From Lolium rigidum (taxonomy: Eukaryota > Streptophyta > Magnoliopsida > Poales > Poaceae), in the NCBI RefSeq assembly GCF_022539505.1, contig NC_061514.1, positions 325,421,090 through 325,485,089 of the forward strand: a DNA stretch of 64,000 nucleotides. The letters are read 5' to 3'. The position numbers and the translations under genes were made by a program. Numbering within the stretch: the first letter of the stretch is position 1; each line of letters starts with the position of its first letter. Positions 54,516 through 64,000 of this stretch are shown piece by piece. Below the pieces are notes generated by a model. It had not been told where the DNA came from. It saw nothing but the letters and a program-made list of their open reading frames with translations, and ran no database searches.

Positions 54516-56100
54516 GGTACTCCCAATTTTTTAAAAGGAAACCACTAACTACTAACAATTCTACCAAAGGGAAACTACATTTACGACACATAGAAATTAT
54601 GGAATGGTTAATTTCTTCTAATGACAACCACCACCAGGATGCTGACAAAATAGCAGGACATCAAGCACGGTCTTCACTAAAGCCTGATATTATGGCTACT
54701 TTAGCTCAACTTATGCCAAATGTGCAGCCCGAATTCCAGCAACTAGTTAGGTACTCTCGAATTCAGATAGATCTATCATCACTTATACATGACGCATCTA
54801 CAATTTCTAACATGAGAATATGAAAAATCAAACAGTGACTTCTATCTTAATATTTAGGTAAATGGGTAATCTTCAACCACGAAATGACGTTAAACCTGTA
54901 ACGTCTTCAAGCGTACCACCACCACGCCCACTCCTACTCAAGCACCTAATTATGCTATATCATCATTGGTAGGGCGACACAGTTTTGCCCACACGGATGA
55001 ACCGAGCAACATTATCTACCGGAAGCGGTATTATGTGCCTCCAAACAACTATCGTTTGGTAGGAACCACATTTAGCCATTCAAACCTCTAGGACAACAAT
55101 ACCAACTTCCCAATCCCTCTCCCGTCCCAAGTCAATGTTGGTCCTTTGCCAGCAAACAACCAAATGGGGGCAAACCCGAATTTCTCTTCTCAGGTGCAAC
55201 AACAACAACAAAATGTTGCATACTGGTTCTTCCCAAATTCCTAGCTCGGTAACAAAAAATAAATACATGTATTTGAAACCTAGGATTAGAAACCTAGGAT
55301 CATTCTAGCTTAGATAATGCATAATTTTTTTGTTGCTGAGCTAGGAGCTTGGGAAGAACCATAAGCAACATTTTGTGGTTGTTGTACCTGAGAAGATAAA
55401 TTTGGGTTTGACCCCATCTGGTTGTTTGGTGGCAAATGACCAACATTGACTTGGGGCAGGGGAGGGACTGTGAAGTTAGTATTGCTGCCCTGAAGGTTTA
55501 AATGGCTAACTATTCCGACTGAACCATAGTTGTATTGAGGCACATAATAATGCTATGGTAGATACTGTTGCTGGTTCACTTGCGTGGGCACACTATGTCC
55601 ACCTACCGATGATGACATAGAAGAATTAGGTTCTTGCGAAAGGGAGTAGGGGTGGAGATGGTAGATTTTAAGTCATTACATGTTTAATGTCATTTCAGGG
55701 CTGAAGATTACCCATCTACTCAAATTATAAGATAGAATTCACTGTTTGATTTTTCATATTTCCATGTTAGAAATTGTAGATGCATCATGTATAAGTGATG
55801 GATCTGTCTGGATTCGACAGTACCTAACTAGTTGCTGGAATTGTTGGCTGCAAATTTAGCATAAGTTGAGCTAAAGTAGCCATAACGTCAGGCTTTAGTG
55901 AATACTGCGCTTGATGCCCTGCTATTTGGTCAGCATCCTGGCGATGGTTCTCATTAGAAAAAACCATTCCATAATTTCTATGTGTCTTAAACCCGTACTT
56001 TCCCTTGTGGTTTCCTTTAAAAAATAGGTGTACCGATGTATATTCTCTGATCTTTATTTATGTTTTAGACGGACACTTGGAGTTAAGATGTTGTCATTGC
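54516..56100. repeat. Palindromic unit 2
   Basis: The left arm is about 54516-55252 (its outer part lies before the copia element at 45868) and the right arm about 55318-56100. The roughly 65-bp centre contains the small palindrome AAACCTAGGATTAGAAACCTAG. The arms read inward on opposite strands: plus MEWLISSNDNHHQDADKIA... and minus MPQYNYGSVGIVSHLNLQGS... Confidence 0.85.
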
Positions 56101-56102
56101 TA

Positions 56103-56407
56103 CTCCCTCCGTCCCAGTTCGCAAGGCAAAGTTTTCAAATATCTTGGCCCAAGGTGAATTCTCATTGGCTCTAAATTTGCACGTTAAAACATGCAAAAAC
56201 TTTGCCTTTCACATGCATGGAGTACTAGTGCGCGGTGGTTTCACATGCATGGAGTACTAGTGCGTGGTGGGAGATGAAAAGATGAGTGTTTGCATGCAAA
56301 AATGAATTAGTTTACTCCCACATTAAATGCAAAATGTGCCTAGGAGGTGAGGGATTTTGGGACAAATATTTTTTGGGAATTTGCCTTGCGAACTGGGACG
56401 GAGGGTG
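56103..56407. mobile_element. Stowaway-like MITE between palindromes 2 and 3
   Basis: The 305-bp element has ends CTCCCTCCGTCCCAGTTCGC and the inverted GCGAACTGGGACGGAGGG, with TA on each side (56101-56102 and 56408-56409). It sits exactly in the GCTAATAGAGG junction that is uninterrupted between later units. Inside, CACATGCATGGAGTACTAGT is duplicated in tandem (about 56210-56265). Confidence 0.9.
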
Positions 56408-56411
56408 TAAT

Positions 56412-57995
56412 AGAGGAGGGCCAAGCTCAACGCAACTCAAACAGTTACGACACATAGAAATTATGGAATGGTTAATTTCTTCTAATGACAACCACCACCA
56501 GGATGCTGAAAAAATAGCAGGACATCAAGCACGGTCTTCACTAAAGCCTGATATTATGGCTACTTTAGCTCAACTTATGCCAAATGTGCAGCCGAATTCC
56601 AGCAACTAGTTAGGTACTCTCGAATTCAGATAGATCTATCATCACTTATACATGACGCATCTACAATTTCTAACATGAGAATATGAAAAATCAAACAGTG
56701 ACTTCTATCTTAATATTTAGGTAAATGGGTAATCTTCAACCCTGAAATGACGTTAAACCTGTAACGACTTCAAGCGTACCACCACCACGCCCACTCCTAC
56801 TCAAGCACCTAATTATGCTATATCATCATTGGTAGGGCGACATAGTTTTGCCCACACAGATGAACCAGCAACATTATCTACCAGAGCAGTATTATGTGCC
56901 TCCAAACAACTATCGTTTGGTAGGAACCACATTTAGCCATTCAAACCACTAGGACAACAATACCAACTTCCCAATCCCTCTCTCGTCCCAAGTCAATGTT
57001 GGTCCTTTGCCAGCAAACAACCAAATGGGGGCAAACCCGAATTTCTCTTCTCAGGTGCAACAACAACAACAAAATGTTGCATCTGGTTCTTCCCAAATTC
57101 CTAGCTCGGTAACAAAAAATAAATACATGTATTTGAAACCTAGGATTAGAAACCTAGGATCATTCTAGCTTAGATAATGCATAATTTTTTTGTTGCTGAG
57201 CTAGGAGCTTGGGAAGAACCATAAGCAACATTTTGTTGTTGTTGTTGTGCCTGAGAAGATAAATTTGGGTTTGACCCCATCTGGTTGTTTGGTGGCAAAT
57301 GACCAACATTGACTTGGGGCGGGGGAGGGACTGTGAAGTTAGTATTGCTGCCCTGAAGGTTTAAATGGCTAACTATTCCGACTGAACCATAGTTGTATTG
57401 AGGCACATAATAATGCTATGGTAGATACTGTTGCTGGTTCACTTGCGTGGGCACACTATGTCCACCTACCGATGATGACATAGAAGAATTAGGTTCTTGC
57501 GAAAGGGAGTAGGGGTGGAGATGGTAGATTTTAAGTCATTACATGTTTAATGTCATTTCAGGGCTGAAGATTACCCATCTGCTCAAATTATAAGATAGAA
57601 TTCACTGTTTGATTTTTCATATTTCCATGTTAGAAATTGTAGATGCGTCATGTATAATTGATGATAGATCTGTCTGGATTCGACAGTACCTAACTAGTTG
57701 CTGGAATTGTTGGCTGCAAATTTGGCATAAGTTGAGCTAAAGTAGCCATAACGTCAGGCTTTAGTGAAGACTGCGCTTGATGTCCTGCTATTTGGTCAGC
57801 ATCCTGGCGATGGTTCTCATTAGAAAAAAACCATTCCATAATTTCTATGTGTCTTAAACCCGTACTTTCCCTTGGTAGAACTGTTATAGTAGCTTGTGGT
57901 TTCCTTTAAAAAATTAGGTGTACCGATGTATATTCTCTGATCTTTATTTACGTTTTAGACGGACACTTCCGAATTAAGATGTTGTCATTGCTAAT
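56412..57995. repeat. Palindromic unit 3 (1,584 bp)
   Basis: It starts AGAGG(A)GGGCCAAGCTCAAC and ends GTTGTCATTGCTAAT. The left arm runs to about 57107, the right arm from about 57172. The minus-strand ORF in the right arm (57406-57170) matches those in units 2 and 4-6 almost exactly. Confidence 0.88.
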
Positions 57996-59578
57996 AGAGG
58001 AAGGCCAAGCTCAACGCAACTCAAACATTTACGACACATAGAAATTATGGAATGGTTAATTTCTTCTAATGACAACCACCACCGGGATGCTTGACAAAAT
58101 AGCGAGGACATCAAGCACGGTCTTCACTAAAGCCTGATATTATGGCTACTTTAGCTCAACTTATGCCAAATGTGCAGCCCGAATTCCAGCAACTAGTTAG
58201 GTACTCTCGAATTCAGATAGATCTATCATCACTTATACATGACGCATCTACAATTTCTAACATGAGAATATGAAAAATCAAACAGTGACTTCTATCTTAA
58301 TATTTAGGTAAATGGGTAATCTTCAACCCTGAAATGACGTTAAACCTGTAACGACTTCAAGCGTACCACCACCACGCCCACTCCTACTCAAGCACCTAAT
58401 TATGCTATATCATCATTGGTAGGGCGACACAGTTTTGCCCACACAGATGAACCAGCAACATTATCTACCAGAGCAGTATTATGTGCCTCCAAACAACTAT
58501 CGTTTGGTAGGAACCACATTTAGCCATTCAAACCTCTAGGACAACAATACCAACTTCCCAATCCCTCTCCCGCCCCAAGTCAATGTTGGTCCTTTGCCAG
58601 CAAACAACCAAATGGGCGCAAACCCGAATTTCTCTTCTCAGGTGCAACAACAACAACAAAATGTTGCATCTGGTTCTTCCCAAATTCCTAGCTCGGTAAC
58701 AAAAAATAAATACATGTATTTGAAACCTAGGATTAGAAACCTAGGATCATTCTAGCTTAGATAATGCATAATTTTTTTGTTGCTGAGCTAGGAGCTTGGG
58801 AAGAACCATAAGCAACATTTTGTTGTTGTTGTGCCTGAGAAGATAAATTTGGGTTTGACCCCATCTGGTTGTTTGGTGGCAAATGACCAACATTGACTTG
58901 GGGCGGGGGAGGGACTGTGAAGTTACTATTGCTGCCCTGAAGGTTTAAATGGCTAACTATTCCGACTGAACCATAGTTGTATTGAGGCACATAATAATGC
59001 TATGGTAGATACTGTTGCTGGTTCACTTGCGTGGGCACACTATGTCCACCTACCGATGATGACATAGAAGAATTAGGTTCTTGCGAAAGGGAGTAGGGGT
59101 GGAGATGGTAGATTTTAAGTCATTACATGTTTAATGTCATTTCAGGGCTGAAGATTACCCATCTGCTCAAATTATAAGATAGAATTCACCGTTTGATTTT
59201 TCATATTTCCATGTTAGAAATTGTAGATGCGTCATGTATAAGTGATGATAGATCTGTCTGGATTCGACAGTACCTAACTAGTTGCTGGAATTGTTGGCTG
59301 CAAATTTGGCATAAGTTGAGCTAAAGTAGCCATAACGTCAGGCTTTAGTGAAGACTGCGCTTGATGTCCTGCTATTTGGTCAGCATCCTGGCGATGGTTC
59401 TCATTAGAAAAAACCATTCCATAATTTCTATGTGTCTTAAACCCGTACTTTCCCTTGGTAGAACTGTTATAGTAGCTTGTGGTTTCCTTTAAAAAATTAG
59501 GTGTACCGATGTATATTCTCTGATCTTTATTTACGTTTTAGACGGACACTTCCGAATTAAGATGTTGTCATTGCTAAT
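57996..59578. repeat. Palindromic unit 4 (1,583 bp)
   Basis: Same structure as unit 3. The left-arm frame is broken by one-base insertions near 58087 and 58105; the right-arm frame (58990-58757) is open. Confidence 0.88.
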
Positions 59579-61263
59579 AGAGGAAGGCCAAGCTCAACGC
59601 AACTCAAACATTTACGACACATAGAAATTATGGAATGGTTAATTTCTTCTAATGACAACCACCACCAGGATGCTGACAAAATAGCAGGACATCAAGCACG
59701 GTCTTCACTAAAGCCTGATATTATGGCTACTTTAGCTCAACTTATGCCAAATGTGCAGCCCGAATTCCAGCAACTAGTTAGGTACTCTCGAATTCAGATA
59801 GATCTATCATCACTTATACATGACGCATCTACAATTTCTAACATGAGAATATGAAAAATCAAACAGTGACTTCTATCTTAATATTTAGGTAAATGGGTAA
59901 TCTTCAACCCTGAAATGACGTTAAACCTGTAACGACTTCAAGCGTACCACCACCACGCCCACTCCTACTCAAGCACCTAATTATGCTACTCCCTCCGGTT
60001 CATATTAATTGACTCTAATATGGATGTATCTAGACACATTTTAGTTCTAGATACATCCATATTGAAGTCAATTAATATGAATCGGAGGGAGTATATCATC
60101 ATTGGTAGGGCGACACAGTTTTGCCCACACAGATGAACCAGCAACATTATCTACCAGAGCAGTATTATGTGCCTCCAAACAACTATCGTTTGGTAGGAAC
60201 CACATTTAGCTATTCAAACCTCTAGGACAACAATACCAACTTCCCAATCCCTCTCCCGTCCTAAGTCAATGTTGGTCCTTTGCCAGCAAACAACCAAATG
60301 GGGGCAAACCCGAATTTCTCTTCTCAGGTGCAACAACAACAACAAAATGTTGCATCTGGTTCTTCCCAAATTCCTAGCTCGGTAACAAAAAATAAATACA
60401 TGTATTTGAAACCTAGGATTAGAAACCTAGGATCATTCTAGCTTAGATAATGCATAATTTTTTTTTGCTGAGCTAGGAGCTTGGGAAGAACCATAAGCAA
60501 CATTTTGTTGTTGTTGTACCTGAGAAGATAAATTTGGGTTTGACCCCATCTGGTTGTTTGGTGGCAAATGAACAACATTGACTTGGGGCGGGGGAGGGAC
60601 TGTGAAGTTACTATTGCTGCCCTGAAGGTTTAAATGGCTAACTATTCCGACTGAACCATAGTTGTATTGAGGCACATAATAATGCTATGGTAGATACTGT
60701 TGCTGGTTCACTTGCCTGGGCACACTATGTCCACCTACCGATGATGACATAGAAGAATTAGGTTCTTGCGAAATGGAGTAGGGGTGGAGATGGTAGATTT
60801 TAAGTCATTACATGTTTAATGTCATTTCAGGGCTGAAGATTACCCATCTGCTCAAATTATAAGATAGAATTCACTGTTTGATTTTTCATATTTTCATGTT
60901 AGAAATTGTAGATGCGTCATGTATAAGTGATGATAGATCTGTCTGGATTCGACAGTACGTAACTAGTTGCTGGAATTGTTGGCTGCAAATTTGGCATAAG
61001 TTGAGCTAAAGTAGCCATAACGTCAGGCTTTAGTGAAGACTGCGCTTGATGTCCTGCTATTTGGTCAGCATCCTGGCGATGGTTCTCATTAGAAAAAACC
61101 ATTCCATAATTTCTATGTGTCTTAAACCCGTACTTTCCCTTGGTAGAACTGTTATAGTAGCTTGTGGTTTCCTTTAAAAAATTAGGTGTACCGATGTATA
61201 TTCTCTGATCTTTTTTTATGTTTTAGACGGACACTTCCGAGTTAAGATGTTGTCATTGCTAAT
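59579..61263. repeat. Palindromic unit 5 (1,685 bp, with a MITE)
   Basis: Subtracting the 103-bp MITE and its TA gives 1,580 bp. The left-arm ORF starts MEWLISSNDNHHQDADKIAG (59630); in the right arm the minus-strand ORFs are 60675-60433 and 61102-60917. Confidence 0.88.
59989..60091. mobile_element. Stowaway MITE in palindrome 5
   Basis: This 103-bp near-perfect hairpin has ends CTCCCTCCGGTTCATATTAA and the inverted CTCCCTCCGATTCATATTAA. TA flanks it at 59987-59988 and 60092-60093. The empty site GCTATATCATC is present in units 2, 3, 4 and 6. Confidence 0.95.
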
Positions 61264-62840
61264 AGAGGAAGGCCAAGCTCAACGCAACTCAAACATTTAC
61301 GACACATAGAAATTATGGAATGGTTAATTTCTTTCAATGACAACCACCACCAGGATGCTGACAAAATAGCAGGACATCAAGCACGGTCTTCACTAAAGCC
61401 TGATATTATGGCTACTTTAGCTCAACTTATGCCAAATGTGTAGCCCGAATTCCAGCAACTAGTTAGGTACTCTCGAATTCAGATAGATCTATCATCACTT
61501 ATACATGACGCATCTACAATTTCTAACATGAGAATATGAAAAATCAAACAGTGACTTCTATCTTAATATTTAGGTAAATGGGTAATCTTCAACCCTGAAA
61601 TGACGTTAAACCTGTAACGACTTCAAGCGTACCACCACCCCGCCCACTCCTACTCAAGCACCTAATTATGCTATATCATCATTGGTAGGGCGACACAGTT
61701 TTGCCCACACAGATGAACCAGCAACATTATCTAACAGAGCAGTATTATGTGCCTCCAAACAACTATCGTTTGGTAGGAACCACATTTAGCCATTCAAACC
61801 TCTAGGACAACAATACCAACTTCCCAATCCCTCTCCCGTCCCAAGTCAATGTTGGTCCTTTGCCAGCAAACAACCAAATGGGGGCAAACCCGAATTTCTC
61901 TTCTCGAGTGCAACAACAACAACAAAATGTTGCATCTGGTTCTTCCCAAATTCCTAGCTCGGTAACAAAAAATAAATACATGTATTTGAAACCTAGGATT
62001 AGAAACCTAGGATCATTCTAGCTTAGATAATGCATAATTTTTTTGTTGCTGAGCTAGGAGCTTGGGAAGAACCATAAGCAACATTTTGTTGTTGCTGTAC
62101 CTGAGAAGATAAATTTGGGTTTGACCCCATCTGGTTGTTTGGTGGCAAATGACCAACATTGACTTGGGGCGGGGGAGGGACTGTGAAGTTACTATTGCTG
62201 CCCTGAAGGTTTAAATGGCTAACTATTCCGACTGAACCATAGTTGTATTGAGGCACATAATAATGCTATGGTAGATACTGTTGCTGGTTCACTTGCGTGG
62301 GCACACTATGTCCACCTACCGATGATGACATAGAAGAATTAGGTTCTTGCGAAAGGGAGTAGGGGTGGAGATGGTAGATTTTAAGTCATTACATGTTTAA
62401 TGTCATTTCAGGGCTGAAGATTACCCATCTGCTCAAATTATAAGATAGAATTCACTGTTTGATTTTTCATATTTCCATGTTAGAAATTGTAGATGCGTCA
62501 TGTATAAGTGATGATAGATCTGTCTGGATTCGACAATACCTAACTAGTTGCTGGAATTGTTGGCTGCAAATTTGGCATAAGTTGAGCTAAAGTAGCCATA
62601 ACGTCAGGCGTTAGTGAAGACTGCACTTGATGCCCTGCTATTTGGTCAGCATCCTGGCGATGGTTCTCATTAGAAAAAAACCATTCCATAATTTCTATGT
62701 GTCTTAAACCCGTACTTTCCCTTGGTAGTACTGTTATAGTAGCTTGTGGTTTCCTTTAAAAAATTAGGTGTACCGATGTATATTCTCTGATCTTTATTTA
62801 TGTTTTAGACAGACACTTCGAGTTAAGATGTTGTCATTGC
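61264..62840. repeat. Palindromic unit 6
   Basis: Left arm about 61264-61968, right arm about 62030-62840, running without a break into the right terminal inverted repeat (CTAATTACAAACAAAGTC). This is the only unit whose right arm still joins an intact element end. Confidence 0.85.
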
Positions 62841-63205
62841 TAATTACAAACAAAGTCAGTCTTGCAATTTAGAGTGCCAAGCCACTATCCTCTTGATGTC
62901 GTTAAATTCTTGCAACTTTAGCTCATTTGCTTCAGACTGTGTTACCGTGTGTGCGACTCTTTAATTTTATTGTATGCTAAATCTCAAATATGTCTTAGAG
63001 TTCACACATGTATTAAAAATTGGATCTTTGGTACTATATGTTGGTTTGCACTGTTATATTCGGTTTTCCCTTGTGTACCAATCCATGCCAACCAAATGGC
63101 AGTTTTAGGAGTATGGATTAGGGATTAGTGGGGATTCACCCAATCCCCTAAGGAATTATCCCACTAATCCCCACTAATACACCACTACCAAACAAGCCCT
63201 TACTA
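62760..63205 (-). repeat. Right terminal inverted repeat of the composite element
   Basis: Reverse complement of the left end with about 85 percent identity by eye. It ends GGATTGGGTGAATCCCCAC-like sequence (inverted), then CCAAACAAGCCCTTACTA at 63188-63205. Confidence 0.8.
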
Positions 63206-63628
63206 GGAGCCTCCATGGAGGAGAACTCCATCCCGAAGAGGGTAGTAGTAGAGCATCAATGATGATACCTGGAGTACGAGGAGAAGGGCCAAGCCGTCCA
63301 CCACCGGGAGCAGGTCAAGCTGCTAGAGTCGAACAATTAGAGCATCTCCAGCGTACCGACGCAAGTGGCCGTTTGCATCCGCACGATCGAAAAATGGGTC
63401 TGCACCCCAGCCCAACTTCTGGCCCGCGTGACCGCTCCCCTCTACTTCTGGCCCGCCTGACAGCGACCGATTCTACTTCGTCCTCTATGCAATGCGGTAG
63501 CACTGGCGGGCGGCGTCGCTTCCGCATCAGCCTAGTGAATTAATGGCCGCACGGCGATGCAGGTTCCCCAGGGCTAGCAATGGCTCTCGCCTTAATGCGC
63601 GCCACCGCACCCTCAGCTGCCTCCGACC
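63206..63628. other. Upstream region of the B3-domain gene
   Basis: GC-rich sequence. AGAGCATCTCCAGC at 63339-63352 resembles the terminal motif of small grass transposons, and TTCTGGCCCGC occurs twice about 40 bp apart (about 63417 and 63447). No ORF here is convincing. Confidence 0.4.
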
Positions 63629-63635
63629 TATAAAA
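63629..63635 (+). promoter_or_regulatory. TATA box
   Basis: TATAAAA in a GC-rich context, about 60 bp before a likely ATG at 63695 and followed by AACCCTAG, a common leader motif in plant genes. Confidence 0.6.
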
Positions 63636-63694
63636 TCCCCAACCCTAGCGCCGCCATCCACCTTCTCTCCATCCGCCTTCTCCGCACGTGTTGC

Positions 63695-64000
63695 ATGGAG
63701 GGGCCGAGGTCGAGGGCGCGGCCACCGAGGCTGGGGAAAGGGCGGTCTTGCTGAATCTCCACGCTCGTCGTCGCCTGCGTGCTCTCCTTCCCGTGCGGAG
63801 TGGGAGTGCCCGTTCACCATGTGCTTAGAGTTCGTCGTCCACATCACCGAGGACCCCCTTGGCAGAATGAAACTTCTAGATAAGTTCGCGGAGTTTCTCG
63901 CCGGCCGTGAGCCGACCTCCGTGAACCTGCGGGCAGTGCCGATGGCCCGTCAAGGTCCTGTTTGACGGGCAAGGAAAGATGTACCTTGCCGACGGCTTCG
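63695..64000 (+). pseudogene. B3-domain (REM-like) DNA-binding protein, partial, apparently frameshifted
   Basis: The ATG at 63695 opens MEGPRSRARPPRLGKGRS and stops after about 19 codons. The adjacent frame continues with SRAEWECPFTMCLEFVVHIT, then GRMKLLDKFAEFLAGREPTS-VNLR; then a third frame gives CGQCRWPVKVLFDGQGKMYL to the window edge. Together these match the first half of a plant B3 DNA-binding domain (the -F-L---EP--V-LREAGCG--RW-VEVLFDG-GKMYL pattern common in Triticeae B3 proteins). Two frame changes (about 63745-63760 and 63925-63935) suggest a pseudogene; an intron or sequencing error is not excluded. The gene runs off the right edge. Confidence 0.6.

Larger units (their letters stand above)
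43756..63205. mobile_element. Composite TIR element made of six palindromic units
   Basis: Long inverted ends bound the region: TAGTAAGGGGTTGTTTGGTA at the left and, inverted, TAGTAAGGGCTTGTTTGGTA at the right, continuing with TTAGTGGGGAT and GGATTGGGTGAATCCCCAC. The GGG-TTGTTTGG start resembles PIF/Harbinger-type ends, but I could not define a target duplication. Between them lie six inverted-repeat units carrying a captured coding fragment, an 8.6-kb copia insertion and two Stowaway-type MITEs. No transposase was seen. Without the later insertions the element would be about 10.4 kb. Confidence 0.75.

Noticed and set aside
55310..62256. Repeated 77-80-codon ORFs (MPQYNYGSV...) as independent small genes
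   Set aside because: They are identical pieces of the palindrome arms, truncated at both ends relative to the neighbouring coding trace; the composition suggests a low-complexity tail of a larger captured protein.
55310..62256. Assigning the captured fragment to a flowering-time RNA-binding protein (FPA-like)
   Set aside because: The Gln/Asn/Pro-rich tail is suggestive only; no RNA-recognition or SPOC motif is visible, so I did not name the parent gene.

Overview
The window looks like a Triticeae (wheat, Aegilops or barley type) chromosome segment. Gene density is very low: one complete and one partial multi-exon gene, plus one broken gene at the right edge, in 64 kb. The rest is nested transposons typical of these genomes: Stowaway MITEs with CTCCCTCCGT ends and TA duplications, Helitrons with TCTATA...CTAG ends, a copia element with 1.8-kb LTRs starting TGAAGGAGATATGCCC, LINE and gypsy remnants. 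No ribosomal RNA, tRNA or CRISPR array was seen. All gene models are by-eye splicing from the sequence; no search was run.

Layout. (1) 1-7899, minus strand: the first four coding exons of a mitochondrial-type prostaglandin E synthase 2-like (glutaredoxin/GST fold) gene; the rest lies off the left edge. Intron 4 holds a 2.86-kb hAT-like element with a perfect 8-bp target duplication; intron 1 holds a foldback. (2) 8852-12715: two nested non-autonomous Helitrons. (3) 12965-24480: a decayed minus-strand LINE, split by a TIR element, which was split by a Stowaway, which was split by a Helitron, part of which was amplified into five tandem 1,583-bp copies; one copy later received a SINE-like insertion. 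(4) 25456-29157, minus strand: a complete eight-exon gene for a 340-residue protein with three methyl-CpG-binding domains. (5) 29.2-38 kb: intergenic DNA with a Tourist-like MITE, a possible unidentified transcription unit, a 386-bp tandem duplication and a Mutator-like element. (6) 38-40.6 kb: gypsy gag remnants. (7) 40.6-43.45 kb: decayed second copy of the PGES2 exon 1 region joined to the MBD gene's middle exons, in the same order and orientation. The two-gene block was therefore duplicated in tandem and one copy degenerated. (8) 43756-63205: a composite TIR element made of six large palindromes that carry the same gene fragment in both arms, invaded by a very young copia element (45874-54515) and two MITEs. 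(9) 63.6-64 kb: TATA box and start of a B3-domain gene with apparent frameshifts.

The most interesting structure is the palindromic array in (8): six inverted-repeat units of about 1,583 bp, each able to fold into a long hairpin carrying a captured gene fragment. Together with the five-copy Helitron array in (3), it shows two unrelated transposon-internal amplifications in one window with practically the same period.
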